A stretch of DNA of 64,000 nucleotides from Syntrophotalea acetylenivorans (GTDB lineage: Bacteria; Desulfobacterota; Desulfuromonadia; Desulfuromonadales; Syntrophotaleaceae): positions 1,860,001 to 1,924,000 of the forward strand of contig NZ_CP015519.1 in NCBI RefSeq assembly GCF_001887775.1. Direction: 5' to 3'. This document shows positions 46,440 through 55,970 of this stretch, piece by piece (within the stretch, counting starts at the first letter, position 1; each line of letters starts with the position of its first letter). Under the pieces are notes generated by a model. It made no database searches and was not told the DNA's origin. It saw only the letters and a list, made by a program, of their open reading frames with translations. A program made the position numbers and the translations under genes.

Positions 46440-47048
46440 TTGAGCCTGCTATATGCCCTTGATCTGATCGGCACTGCTGCCTTTGCCGCTTCCGGCGCCT
46501 GGGCCGGCATTCGTCGCGATATGGACCTGTTTGGCGTAATGGTTTTGGGACTGGTCACCGCCATTGGCGGAGGAACCCTGCGCGACCTGCTGCTGGGCGA
46601 CACTCCCCCCTTTTGTCTGCAGGATGAAATCTACCTCTACATCGCTATCGGCGTATCTCTGGCAACATTTTTTCTGCATCGCCGCATGGATCTGCTGCGC
46701 CACCCGTTGCTCTATTTCGACGCCGTAGGCCTCGGCACCTTTGTCGTCATCGGTACCGAGAAGGCTTTACAATTTGAAACCGGTGCCCTTAGTTCCGTAC
46801 TGCTAGGAGTGATGACCGCTACCGCCGGCGGCATGATCCGGGACATGCTGGCCAATCAGGTGCCGCTGATTTTGCGCAAAGAGGTCTATGCGTCGGCCTG
46901 CCTGGCCGGAGGAGTGCTACTGGTGGCACTGCATCACATCGCAGCACCGCGGCCCGTCGCTTTGCTGTGTTCTGCCGGGCTGGTCATACTGGTGCGGCTA
47001 CTGGCGATCCGTTTCGATTGGGCTTTGCCCAAGGCTGGGAGCAGGTAA
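46440..47048 (+). CDS. TRIC-like / UPF0126 (YicG) cation channel family membrane protein
   Basis: The 202-residue protein consists of two similar blocks of three helices. Each has the family glycine-rich motif: GGGTLRDLLLGDTPPF and GGMIRDMLANQVPLILRKE. These proteins form trimeric potassium channels. It starts at TTG 46440, five bases after GGAGG, the only good site in the area. It is co-directional with the FAH-family gene 24 bp downstream. Confidence 0.9.
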   Translation: MSLLYALDLIGTAAFAASGAWAGIRRDMDLFGVMVLGLVTAIGGGTLRDLLLGDTPPFCLQDEIYLYIAIGVSLATFFLHRRMDLLRHPLLYFDAVGLGTFVVIGTEKALQFETGALSSVLLGVMTATAGGMIRDMLANQVPLILRKEVYASACLAGGVLLVALHHIAAPRPVALLCSAGLVILVRLLAIRFDWALPKAGSR

Positions 47049-47072
47049 TTATTTTGTAGGGAAGGATGGGTC

Positions 47073-47729
47073 GTGCATCGGGTACTTCTATTGGGATCGC
47101 AGAAAACCTACCGGGTCGGCAAGATCCTCTGCGTCACCCGCAACTACCGGGCTCACGCCGCGGAGCTGAACAATGAGCCGCCCGAACAGCCGGTGTTTTT
47201 TCTCAAACCGTCCAGCAGCATCATCGGTCAGGGCGAAACAGCGGTAATCCCCCCCTGCAGTCAAAATTGCCAACACGAGGTGGAACTGGCCGTACTGATT
47301 GGCAAGTGGGGAAAGAACATTCCTCCGGAAACAGCCATAAGCCATGTTGCCGGCTATGGCATCGCCATCGACCTGACTCTGCGGGACCTGCAGCAGGATC
47401 TCAAAGCTAAGGGACTGCCCTGGAGCATGGCCAAGGGCTTCGATACCAGCTGCCCCCTGACCGACTTCCTGCCGGCCTCACAGGTTCCCGACCCTCAGGC
47501 CTTGGACCTTTCTCTGTACGTCAACGATGAACTACGCCAGCAGGGCAACAGTTCTGAGATGATCCATTCCATCCCGAACCTGATCAGCGCCGCCTCGGCC
47601 CTCTTTAGTCTCGAAGAAGGTGATATCCTGCTAACCGGCACCCCGGCCGGAGTCGGTCGTTTGATCAGCGGCGACCTACTGAAAGCACAAATCTCCCAAA
47701 TCGGCACTCTGACCATCAATATTCGCTAG
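47073..47729 (+). CDS. Fumarylacetoacetate hydrolase family protein
   Basis: The 218-residue protein has the FAH fold motifs: KILCVTRNYRAHAAEL, EVELAVLIG, GYGIAIDLTLRDLQ, WSMAKGFDTSCPL and LLTGTPAGVG, with acidic metal ligands in place. Members are acylpyruvate or fumarylpyruvate hydrolases or oxaloacetate decarboxylases; this compact form often acts on acylpyruvates or oxaloacetate. The start is GTG 47073 with AGGATG before it. Confidence 0.88.
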   Translation: MHRVLLLGSQKTYRVGKILCVTRNYRAHAAELNNEPPEQPVFFLKPSSSIIGQGETAVIPPCSQNCQHEVELAVLIGKWGKNIPPETAISHVAGYGIAIDLTLRDLQQDLKAKGLPWSMAKGFDTSCPLTDFLPASQVPDPQALDLSLYVNDELRQQGNSSEMIHSIPNLISAASALFSLEEGDILLTGTPAGVGRLISGDLLKAQISQIGTLTINIR

Positions 47730-47753
47730 GAGTCTGTTTCGCCCCTAACCCGA

Positions 47754-48443
47754 TTAATCCTGCCCCTCCCTTGCCTGCCGGGCACAATTAGCCAGATGAT
47801 GCGCCAGACGAGTCGGTTCCGGTAAACGGTACCGACCGCCGCATTGCAGGGACAATTGAACGGCGCTTTGGACACTGATCTTATGACCGGGAGATATGTA
47901 GAGGGGCTTGACGCCACTACGGGTGGTCAATACCGCACCGATTTCATCTCCGTCAAGGAGCAACGGCACACGATCGCCGCGCTGACCGCCAACAATCCCG
48001 TGCTCGCCGCATAAACGGCTCTTGGCGCAACCGACGGTGGGTAGATCGAGCCACAGACCTAGATGGCTGGCCAGCCCTAATCGCCGGGGGTGGGCGATGC
48101 CCTGGCCATCGACCAGCACCGCATCGGGGATCTGCTGCAGGCAGCGAAAGGCCTCGAGGACTACCGGCAGTTCCCGAAAGGATAGCAGACCGGGCACATA
48201 GGGAAAGGTCGTCCGCCGACAGGCAGTCACTTGCTCAACGACCGTCAGGTCGGGCAGACACAACACCACGACTGCGGCGAAGAACAGCTCACCATGGCGT
48301 TGATAAGAAACATCGACCCCAGCCACCGTTTTCAGCAAAGGCGGCAGATCCTCTTGCAGACTGATTTGGCCTGCCAGCCTCTTCTGCAGGGCGATGGCCT
48401 CCCGGCTGGACAGGTCCCAACCATGGAGCTCGCTGAAATGCAC
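47754..48443 (-). CDS. nfi: Endonuclease V
   Basis: The 229-residue protein has the Nfi signature VAGVDVSYQ (catalytic Asp), YVPGLLSFRELPVVLEAF, DAVLVDGQGIAHPRRLGLASHLG, and GVKPLYISPGHKIS near the C-terminus. The enzyme nicks DNA near deaminated bases such as hypoxanthine. It starts at GTG 48443 after AAGGGGGAA. It converges on the FAH-family gene, with a gap of 24 bp. Confidence 0.93.
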   Translation of the reverse strand: MHFSELHGWDLSSREAIALQKRLAGQISLQEDLPPLLKTVAGVDVSYQRHGELFFAAVVVLCLPDLTVVEQVTACRRTTFPYVPGLLSFRELPVVLEAFRCLQQIPDAVLVDGQGIAHPRRLGLASHLGLWLDLPTVGCAKSRLCGEHGIVGGQRGDRVPLLLDGDEIGAVLTTRSGVKPLYISPGHKISVQSAVQLSLQCGGRYRLPEPTRLAHHLANCARQAREGQD

Positions 48444-48501
48444 AGCTTCCCCCTTTAACCTTTAAGACACGCCTCTAAAACCCCGACCAAACAGATTAAA
48501 T

Positions 48502-48600
48502 CATGCACCACGAAGAACACAGAGGACACGAAGAAAACCTGTAAATCTTCATCCCTGAATAAATTAGCTCCCCTTCGTGCTCTTCGTGGCCTTCGTCGTA
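48502..48600. repeat. Palindromic intergenic element with CACGAAG units
   Basis: A left arm rich in CACGAAG and CACAGAGGACACGAAG (about 48510-48535) pairs imperfectly with a right arm TTCGTGCTCTTCGTGGCCTTCGT (about 48572-48597). The layout, short units repeated within each arm, is that of the elements at 2360 and 3688, although the unit differs. The 200-bp gap between nfi and the zinc-ribbon gene also has a 9-bp hairpin at 48615-48643 (CATTGTCTT/AAGACAATG). Confidence 0.6.
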
Positions 48601-48652
48601 ATCATCGTGTTTCCCATTGTCTTAGTCTGAGCGAAAGACAATGCCCAACGGA

Positions 48653-49102
48653 TTATAGCTTGCAACGCAAAGCCTTGGTGCCACAGGCGAACAAAATCTC
48701 CACCTTGTTCGGCTTGAACAGTGCCTTGACCACCCCCACACCGAACACCGGATGATCGACCAGATCATTGAGCTTAAAGGAACGTTCCATATTGTAAGGA
48801 ACAGTCAAACCGGGGTCGGCCTGACCGGCCGTTTCCTGCCACTCCTCCTGCAACGCTTCCCGAAGACGGTCCGCCGCATTGCGCCTGGGTGCTTTCGGCC
48901 CCTTTGGCGCGGCCGTGGTGGCTGTTTTTGCAGCTTTTACCTTCCTGGGCGGCCGATAATTATGATCGCCGCCGCAGGTATTACAGCGCACACGAGCCGG
49001 TTTTTCTTCAACCATGGCGATAATAGTGTGATTGGTAATTTCCTTGCAGCGGGTGCAGCGAGCGTCAATATGATCTCCGGCTTGTTTCTCTGTATTAACC
49101 AT
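48653..49102 (-). CDS. Zinc-ribbon protein of unknown function
   Basis: The 149-residue protein has an N-terminal zinc ribbon with paired cysteines C16/C19 and C40/C43 (DARCTRCKE and VRCNTCGGD), a basic, alanine- and proline-rich linker (about 50-75) and a small C-terminal domain (about 100-149, LNDLVDHPVFGVGVVKAL and KVEILFACGTKALRCKL) that resembles CarD-like or helicase-C-terminal Tudor modules. That suggests a nucleic-acid- or RNA-polymerase-binding role, but I do not recognise the protein. It follows ppdK on the same strand with its own terminator between. Confidence 0.75.
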   Translation of the reverse strand: MVNTEKQAGDHIDARCTRCKEITNHTIIAMVEEKPARVRCNTCGGDHNYRPPRKVKAAKTATTAAPKGPKAPRRNAADRLREALQEEWQETAGQADPGLTVPYNMERSFKLNDLVDHPVFGVGVVKALFKPNKVEILFACGTKALRCKL

Positions 49103-49195
49103 AGTTCCTCTTTGTGCAAATGAAAAGCCACAGGAAATGATTTTCCTGCGGCAGCGAATTGTGTTGCTGCGACACCGTGAAACAGCGATAGAAAA

Positions 49196-49217
49196 GCCCC
49201 CGGGAATCCCCGGGGGC
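49196..49217 (-). terminator. Terminator after ppdK
   Basis: GCCCCCGGG and CCCGGGGGC form a GC-rich stem around a short loop; leftward RNA continues TTTTC. It ends ppdK transcription before the zinc-ribbon gene. Confidence 0.85.
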
Positions 49218-49245
49218 CTGGGTGTCTCAGTAGCGTTGGTTTCGA

Positions 49246-51906
49246 CTATTTTTCCAGTAAAGCAGCGTGGGCTGCCGCCAATCGGGCAATGGGCACCCGG
49301 TAGGGGGAACAGGAAACGTAGTCGAGTCCGTTGTCGTGGCAGAAGATGACACTGTTGGGTTCACCTCCATGTTCGCCGCAGATACCGAGCTTGATACCCG
49401 GCCGGGCCTGGCGACCTTTTTCGCAGCCGATCTTGACCAGCTGACCTACACCTTCCTGATCGAGGACCACAAAGGGATCTTCGGCCAGCACTTCGCGATT
49501 AACGTAGAAAGGCAGGAATTTGCCGGCATCGTCGCGAGACAAACCGAAAGTGGTCTGAGTCAGGTCGTTGGTGCCAAAGGAGAAGAATTCGGCCTCGCCG
49601 GCAATTTCATCGGCGGTCAAGGCGGCACGGGGCAGCTCGATCATGGTGCCGATCAGATACTCGACCTGAATACCGTAGCGGTTGATCACTTCTTCGACAA
49701 CGCGCACAGCATTGGCCCGTAGAACTTTGAGCTCGTTGACGTGGCCAACCAGCGGAATCATGATCTCCGGTACGATCTCATACCCCTCATTCTTGACCAA
49801 CTCGCAAGCCGCTTCCATGATGGCCTGAACCTGCATGTCGTAGATCTCGGGGAAAGTCATGCCCAGGCGGCAACCGCGATGACCGAGCATGGGATTGAAT
49901 TCGTGGAGGAATTCGGCCTTCTGCTTGAGGAGCTGAGGCTGAACCTGCATTACAGCAGCCAACTCATCGATATCCTTGTCCGTATGAGGCAGGAATTCGT
50001 GCAGAGGCGGATCGAGCAGGCGGATGGTGACCGGCAGACCCTTCATCTCACGGAACAGACCGAGGAAATCGCCCTTCTGCATGGGCAGGATCTTGGCCAA
50101 GGCCCCCTTGCGGCCTTCGACATCTTCGGACAAAATCATTTCCCGCACGGCCATGATACGGTCATGCTCAAAGAACATGTGCTCGGTACGGCAGAGGCCG
50201 ATGCCTTCGGCGCCGAATTGACGGGCGACCTGGGCATCCAGAGGCGTATCGGCGTTGGTACGCACCTTGAGACGACGGAACTTGTCGACCCAGCTCATGA
50301 GCAGACCGAAATCGCCGGTCAGCTCCGGTTGTACGGTAGGCACCGAACCCTTCATAACCTCGCCGGTAGAACCGTCGAGGGTAACGATGTCGCCTTTTTT
50401 GAAGACTTCACCGCTGTTGGTTACAAACTGCTGAGCGGCATAGTCGACTTTGATACCGCCACAACCGGCCACACAGCACTTGCCCATGCCGCGGGCAACT
50501 ACCGCCGCATGAGAGGTCATACCGCCGCGAGCGGTAAGGATCCCTTCGGCGGCGTGCATGCCGTGAATGTCTTCGGGGCTGGTCTCGATACGCACCAGGA
50601 TTACCTTCAGGCCGAGCTTTTTGGCCTCTTCGGCATCTTCGGCCGAGAAGACGATTTCGCCTCCGGCAGCGCCGGGAGAAGCCGGCAAACCGGTCGCGAT
50701 GACATCTTTAACCGCCTTGGGATCGAGAGAGGGATGCAGCAACTGGTCGAGCTGACCGGGAGCAACGCGAAGCACCGCCTCTTTTTCGTCGATCAGGCCT
50801 TCCTGAACCATGTCTACAGCAATTTTGATAGCCGCCTTGGCGGTACGCTTGCCGCCACGGGTCTGCAACATGTAAAGTTTGTTTTTCTCGATGGTAAATT
50901 CGATGTCCTGCATATCCCGGTAGTGCTTTTCCAGGGTCTGCTGAATATCCATCAACTGCTGGTAGCAGTCGGGCATCACCTCTTCCAGGGACGGCAAAGA
51001 TCCGTCGCCGCCGGCCTTATTGATAGGCTGCGGGGTACGAATCCCTGCCACCACGTCCTCGCCCTGCGCATTGAGCAGGAATTCACCGAAGAAATGGTTG
51101 TCGCCAGTCGAGGGGTTTCGGGTGAAGGCCACGCCGGTAGCGCAGCTGTTGCCCATATTGCCGAAGACCATGGCCTGCACATTGACCGCGGTGCCCCACT
51201 CGGCGGGGATGCTGTTAAGCTTGCGGTAGGTAATGGCCCGCGGATTCATCCAAGAACCGAACACGGCATTAATAGCCCCCCACAATTGCTCCTTGGGATC
51301 GGTGGGGAACGCACGACCGAGGGTTTCCTTGATTTTATTTTTGAACAGTTCAACCAACTGCTTGAGGTCGTCGGCGGTCAGGTCGGTGTCGAGTTCGACA
51401 TCGCGTACTTCCTTCATGTGTTCCAGAAGATGTTCCAGTACCGAACCGCTCATCCCCATAACGACATTACTGTACATCTGGATAAAGCGCCGATAAGAGT
51501 CGTAGGCGAAGCGAGCGTCACCGCTCTGCTCAATAAGACCCTGTACCGTATCGTCGTTGAGACCGAGATTCAGAACGGTATCCATCATGCCGGGCATGGA
51601 GACCCGACCGCCGGAGCGAACGGATAGCAACAGCGGGTTTGCGCTGTCGCCGAACTTCTTATCCATGGCCTTTTCAAGCTGCGTCAGATTCGCTTCAACT
51701 TCCGCTTCCAGGCCTTCGGGATAGCACCGATCATTTTTGTAAAACTCGGTGCAAAGCTCGGTCGTCAAGGTGAATCCGGCAGGCACCGGCAAGCCGATAG
51801 CGGTCATTTCCGCCAGGTTGGCCCCTTTTCCCCCGAGCAAATTTTTCATCTCCGCAGTGCCCTCAGTTACGCCGGCACCAAAGAAGTAAACATATTTGAC
51901 CGCCAT
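49246..51906 (-). CDS. ppdK: Pyruvate, phosphate dikinase
   Basis: The 886-residue enzyme has the N-terminal nucleotide-binding domain ([40 protein letters not shown]), the swivelling phosphohistidine domain ([20 protein letters not shown], catalytic His in TSHA) and the C-terminal PEP/pyruvate barrel ([17 protein letters not shown] to [14 protein letters not shown], catalytic Cys in ICGEHGG). It interconverts pyruvate, ATP and phosphate with PEP, AMP and pyrophosphate, feeding gluconeogenesis from acetyl-CoA via NifJ. AGGAGGA precedes the ATG. It follows glyS by 69 bp and may share its transcript. Confidence 0.97.
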   Translation of the reverse strand: MAVKYVYFFGAGVTEGTAEMKNLLGGKGANLAEMTAIGLPVPAGFTLTTELCTEFYKNDRCYPEGLEAEVEANLTQLEKAMDKKFGDSANPLLLSVRSGGRVSMPGMMDTVLNLGLNDDTVQGLIEQSGDARFAYDSYRRFIQMYSNVVMGMSGSVLEHLLEHMKEVRDVELDTDLTADDLKQLVELFKNKIKETLGRAFPTDPKEQLWGAINAVFGSWMNPRAITYRKLNSIPAEWGTAVNVQAMVFGNMGNSCATGVAFTRNPSTGDNHFFGEFLLNAQGEDVVAGIRTPQPINKAGGDGSLPSLEEVMPDCYQQLMDIQQTLEKHYRDMQDIEFTIEKNKLYMLQTRGGKRTAKAAIKIAVDMVQEGLIDEKEAVLRVAPGQLDQLLHPSLDPKAVKDVIATGLPASPGAAGGEIVFSAEDAEEAKKLGLKVILVRIETSPEDIHGMHAAEGILTARGGMTSHAAVVARGMGKCCVAGCGGIKVDYAAQQFVTNSGEVFKKGDIVTLDGSTGEVMKGSVPTVQPELTGDFGLLMSWVDKFRRLKVRTNADTPLDAQVARQFGAEGIGLCRTEHMFFEHDRIMAVREMILSEDVEGRKGALAKILPMQKGDFLGLFREMKGLPVTIRLLDPPLHEFLPHTDKDIDELAAVMQVQPQLLKQKAEFLHEFNPMLGHRGCRLGMTFPEIYDMQVQAIMEAACELVKNEGYEIVPEIMIPLVGHVNELKVLRANAVRVVEEVINRYGIQVEYLIGTMIELPRAALTADEIAGEAEFFSFGTNDLTQTTFGLSRDDAGKFLPFYVNREVLAEDPFVVLDQEGVGQLVKIGCEKGRQARPGIKLGICGEHGGEPNSVIFCHDNGLDYVSCSPYRVPIARLAAAHAALLEK

Positions 51907-51975
51907 GAACCTGTCCTCCTGAATATGGGTTAGTCGAGTCTGTTTCCCGACAAAATCTACATTATTATTGGGTCG

Positions 51976-54042
51976 TTAATCGGCAAGTTTGGAAAAATCG
52001 GCCACCTGTTCAAGCAACCGGGCAACTGCCGTCAGCAGCGCCAGACGGTTGGTCTTGACCCGTTCATCGTCGGCCATGACCATGACCCCGTCAAAGAAGG
52101 CGTCGACCGGCGCCCGCAGTGCGGCTACGGCCTGCAGGACATCACCATACTCGCCCTTAGCCACCAGTTGCCGGCACTCTTCGGTCGTCTGCTGCACGGC
52201 CTCGAAGAGGCCTGTTTCACAATCTGCCTCGAAAAGCGAGGGATCGATCGCAGCATCCACGCCGCCCTTGATTATATTACCAACCCGCTTGAAAGCAACC
52301 ACCAACTGCTGATAATCATCACGGCTGCGGAAAGCGGCCAGTGCCTCAACGCGGGCCAGAGCTTCACCTGGCTCGTCGAAGGCGATACTGAACACCGCAT
52401 CGACCACGTCCTGCGGGTGACCCTGGGCCACCAACTGGTGGAAGAAACGCTGACGGATAAAGGTTTCAACATCGGCAGCAACCTCCTCCGCCGGCCGATT
52501 CAGCTTGGACTCCAACAAGGCGACGCTTCGTTGGATCAAAGCCGGCAAGGAAAGGTGATAACCCCGCTCCAGCACGATATTCAAAATCCCGAGCGCGCTG
52601 CGTCGCAAGGCGTAGGGATCAGCGGTACCGGTGGGTATCAGACCGACTCCGAAACAACCGCAAATGGTATCGATTTTGTCGGCAATGGAGACAAAGGCCC
52701 CAACGCTATCCGAGGGCAGTTCGCCACCAGCCTGTATCGGCAGGTAATGTTCGTGAATGGCCAGGGCAATCCGCTCGTCTTCCCCTTCCAGACGGGCGTA
52801 TTCTCGCCCCATGACCCCTTGCAGCTCAGGAAATTCGTAAACCATGCCCGTTTCCAGATCGCACTTGGCGAGCAAGGCCGCCCGCTCGGTCAGGGCGACA
52901 GCCGCTTCATCGAACTGTTTGGCAAGGTCTGCCGCCAACTCTTTAAAGCGCATGACCTTTTCGTAGCTGGTGCCGAGTTTGGCCTGATAAACAACATTTT
53001 TCAGAGCATCGAGACGGCTCTCCAGGGAGACCTTGCGGTCTTCGTCCCAGAAAAACATGGCATCGGCCAGACGGGCGCGTAACACCCGCTCATTCCCCCG
53101 GCTCACCACCGCCGGATCCTCGACTTTGGTATTGGAAACGGTAATAAAACGCGGTAGCAAAGCCCCATCTTCATCGACCAGAGTGAAGTAGCGCTGGTGT
53201 TCGCGCATGGTGGTAATCAGCAACTCGCGGGGCAAAGCCAGGTAGCGCTCTTCAAAAGACCCGGTTACGGCCAGTGGATATTCGACCAGGTAAGTGACTT
53301 CGTCAAGCAGCGCCGAATCGGGGTTAAGACGGCCGCCGGCCTGCTGAGCAGCCTGTTCTACACCTTCGGCGATCATGGCACGACGTTTAACGGGATCGGC
53401 AATAACAAATTGAGCTTCCGCCGCCGCCAGATATTGCTCGACGTTTTGTACCTCGAAAGCTTCGGGTGCCATGAATCGATGCCCCCGGGAGATCTTACCG
53501 CTTTCAAGGTTGCCATAACTGAAAGGCACTACCGCCCCGTCGAACAGAGCAACGATCCAGTGCATAGGCCGGGCAAAACGAATATCGAGATCTTTCCAGC
53601 GCATCGACTTACGAAAAGACAGGCTGCCGATCAGGCGCGGCAAAATTTCAGGTAACAGTTCGGCGGTTGGCCGCCCTTCCACTACCTTGGAAAGATGCAG
53701 GTATTCGCCTTTATCCGTTTCGACCCGGGACAGGTCTGCGACTTCGACCCCGTTGCTACGGGCAAAACCGAGAGCCGCCTTGGTCGGATTGCCTTCGCTA
53801 TCGAAAGCCACCTTGACCGACGGCCCGGCCACGTTGAGTTCCTGGCGTTCCTGATGCAGGGACACGCCGCTGACGGCAATAGCCAACCGGCGTGGGGTGG
53901 CAAAGGTGCGAAGATCCTCAAAAGCAATGCGGGCTTTCTCGAATTCCTTCGTCAACAGCCGTTTAAGGTCGGCCATGGCGACCGGCAAAAAACCGGCCGG
54001 AATCTCTTCGGAACCCAGCTCCAGGAACAGTTCAGCAGACAT
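51976..54042 (-). CDS. glyS: Glycyl-tRNA synthetase beta subunit
   Basis: The 688-residue protein starts MSAELFLELGSEEIPAGFLP, the classic GlyS beginning, contains SFRKSMRWKDLDIRFARPMHWI and an HD-like segment, and ends with the anticodon-binding DALR region (ALRAPVDAFFDGVMVMADDE). With GlyQ it forms the alpha2-beta2 enzyme. It lies downstream of glyQ with an 86-bp gap that contains a hairpin (54079-54104). Confidence 0.97.
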   Translation of the reverse strand: MSAELFLELGSEEIPAGFLPVAMADLKRLLTKEFEKARIAFEDLRTFATPRRLAIAVSGVSLHQERQELNVAGPSVKVAFDSEGNPTKAALGFARSNGVEVADLSRVETDKGEYLHLSKVVEGRPTAELLPEILPRLIGSLSFRKSMRWKDLDIRFARPMHWIVALFDGAVVPFSYGNLESGKISRGHRFMAPEAFEVQNVEQYLAAAEAQFVIADPVKRRAMIAEGVEQAAQQAGGRLNPDSALLDEVTYLVEYPLAVTGSFEERYLALPRELLITTMREHQRYFTLVDEDGALLPRFITVSNTKVEDPAVVSRGNERVLRARLADAMFFWDEDRKVSLESRLDALKNVVYQAKLGTSYEKVMRFKELAADLAKQFDEAAVALTERAALLAKCDLETGMVYEFPELQGVMGREYARLEGEDERIALAIHEHYLPIQAGGELPSDSVGAFVSIADKIDTICGCFGVGLIPTGTADPYALRRSALGILNIVLERGYHLSLPALIQRSVALLESKLNRPAEEVAADVETFIRQRFFHQLVAQGHPQDVVDAVFSIAFDEPGEALARVEALAAFRSRDDYQQLVVAFKRVGNIIKGGVDAAIDPSLFEADCETGLFEAVQQTTEECRQLVAKGEYGDVLQAVAALRAPVDAFFDGVMVMADDERVKTNRLALLTAVARLLEQVADFSKLAD

Positions 54043-54078
54043 AGGGGATGCTCCGTCCTTCTTCTACTAAAAGAACAA

Positions 54079-54104
54079 ACCACGGAAAGGTTTGATTCCG
54101 TGGT
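54079..54104 (-). terminator. Hairpin with T-rich tail between glyQ and glyS
   Basis: A perfect 9-bp stem ACCACGGAA/TTCCGTGGT around eight bases is followed in leftward RNA by TTTGTTCTTTT. This looks like a weak intrinsic terminator or processing site inside an operon whose two products are needed in equal amounts. Confidence 0.5.
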
Positions 54105-54128
54105 GCAATTAACAAAAAATCCGTCCCG

Positions 54129-54998
54129 CTACCCTTTAAGGAGCGGGAATCCCATCTTCTCCCGCAGGGCAACATACCCTTCGGCACAGAGACGGGACAG
54201 AGTACGAACCCGCCCGATGTAGTGGGCCCGCTCGGTAACCGAAATCACCCCGCGAGCATCGAGCAGATTAAAGGCATGGGATGCCTTGAGTACGAAGTCG
54301 TACGCAGGAAAAACCAGTTGTTTTTCTACCAGCCGGGAACATTCCTTTTCGTACATATCGAACGATTTGAACAACATCTCAGTGTCAGCCACCTCGAAAT
54401 TGTAAGTCGAAAATTCAACTTCGGTCTGATGGTGGACGTCGCCGTACTTGATGCCCGGCGCCCATTCCAGATCGTATACATTATCGACTCCCTGCAGATA
54501 CATGGCGATCCGCTCGCAGCCGTAGGTAATTTCCGATGACACCGGTTTCAGGTCGATACCGCCCACCTGTTGAAAGTAGGTAAACTGGGTAATCTCCATA
54601 CCGTCCAACCAGACTTCCCAGCCGAGTCCCCAAGCACCGAGGGTCGGAGATTCCCAGTCGTCCTCGACAAAACGGATGTCGTGCTGGGACGGGCTGATAC
54701 CGAAGCTTTTCAGGGAATCAAGATAGAGTTCCTGAATGTTCATGGGCGACGGTTTCATGATCACCTGAAACTGGTAATAGTGCTGCAACCGGTTGGGATT
54801 TTCACCGTAGCGACCGTCGGTAGGACGCCGCGAAGGCTCGACGTAAGCGACCTTCCAGGGCTCGGGACCGAGGACACGTAAAAAGGTGGCCGGATGGAAA
54901 GTACCGGCACCTTTTTCCAGGTCATAAGGCTGTTGAAGGATACACCCCTGGCCGGCCCAGTAATTTTGTAGGGAAAGAATGAGTTCTTGAAATGTCAC
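54129..54998 (-). CDS. glyQ: Glycyl-tRNA synthetase alpha subunit
   Basis: The 289-residue class II synthetase begins [19 protein letters not shown] and has motif 2 ([21 protein letters not shown]) and motif 3 ([13 protein letters not shown]). It carries the catalytic site of the alpha2-beta2 glycyl-tRNA synthetase. It is the first gene of glyQ-glyS-(ppdK). Confidence 0.97.
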   Translation of the reverse strand: MTFQELILSLQNYWAGQGCILQQPYDLEKGAGTFHPATFLRVLGPEPWKVAYVEPSRRPTDGRYGENPNRLQHYYQFQVIMKPSPMNIQELYLDSLKSFGISPSQHDIRFVEDDWESPTLGAWGLGWEVWLDGMEITQFTYFQQVGGIDLKPVSSEITYGCERIAMYLQGVDNVYDLEWAPGIKYGDVHHQTEVEFSTYNFEVADTEMLFKSFDMYEKECSRLVEKQLVFPAYDFVLKASHAFNLLDARGVISVTERAHYIGRVRTLSRLCAEGYVALREKMGFPLLKG

Positions 54999-55119
54999 AA
55001 TGCCTCCAGGCTTTTGCCGCCGGCCGGAACGTAAGCGGCTCTTAGGCAGCGGGGTTATCAGGGGTGCAAAGGTAGCTTTTTTTACCGGCTCCTGTCAACC
55101 CAAATTGGCCCCTGAAAAG

Positions 55120-55896
55120 CTAGCGAATAGCCGCCACGCGGGCCTTGCCAACCAACATCTGTTCCATGAAGGACAGAGACTTGGGCGGTCGGCTCAAGTG
55201 CTGGCGAAGAGCATCGGCCAACACCTTGCCCCCCTCGGTTAAAGTCCGTTCGCTAAACCGGAACCCTTCAAACAGAGTCAGCGGCGATTGCAGAGAGCGG
55301 CCCAGGGTTCCGAAGGTCATAACCGAAACCTTCAGGGGAACCGATGGCGAAGCGCAGTCGAGACACAGACAGCCGCCAGCTTTTGCGGAAAAGGCGGCCT
55401 GATCTCCGTCAAGGGCAACATTGCAGGCGGCGCAATGCAGAAAATGAGGAGCATAGCCGGCCAGGGCCAGCAGCCGCAACTCAAACAGCAACCGAGCCTC
55501 CAGAGACAGTCCTTTCTTTGCCAGATGATCGAGAAAGGCTTGCAGCAGATGAAAAACCTCGGACTGTACCTGTTGCTCTCCAAACAATCCTTCTACCAGC
55601 TCGCAACCGTAGGAGGCCAGAGCCAGAGCCCCGATATCCTTGCGCAATCCGCTGCGCAGATCGATAAGTTCGGCCTCTTGCAAGAACACCATGTCGCTGC
55701 CGGCCTTATCGGTCCAATGCAAGCGAACCTGAGAAAAGGGTTCAAGGGCGGTACCGAACCGCTTGCGGCTCTTACGGGCGTTGCGGGCAAAACCTTTCAG
55801 CAAGCCCTGCTCCAGAGAAAAACAGGTGACAATACGATCTGCGTCTTTGTAATCGAGATGGTGGAGAATAATAGCTTCGGAATTCTGTTGCTGCAT
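55120..55896 (-). CDS. recO: DNA repair protein RecO
   Basis: The 258-residue protein has the N-terminal OB fold (EAIILHHLDYKDADRIVTCF, GLLKGFARNARKSRKR) and a C-terminal zinc region with CAACNVAL and CLCLDC. With RecR it loads RecA. An in-frame start lies close after the stop of the preceding region; it may be in a transcript with mgtE, 74 bp upstream. Confidence 0.94.
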   Translation of the reverse strand: MQQQNSEAIILHHLDYKDADRIVTCFSLEQGLLKGFARNARKSRKRFGTALEPFSQVRLHWTDKAGSDMVFLQEAELIDLRSGLRKDIGALALASYGCELVEGLFGEQQVQSEVFHLLQAFLDHLAKKGLSLEARLLFELRLLALAGYAPHFLHCAACNVALDGDQAAFSAKAGGCLCLDCASPSVPLKVSVMTFGTLGRSLQSPLTLFEGFRFSERTLTEGGKVLADALRQHLSRPPKSLSFMEQMLVGKARVAAIR

Positions 55897-55970
55897 AAAA
55901 CGACCTTCTTACTTTCTTTGTTGCCTGAACTTTCAAGGCGGGCCAGTCGTACGACCTTCACCGAACCGAC

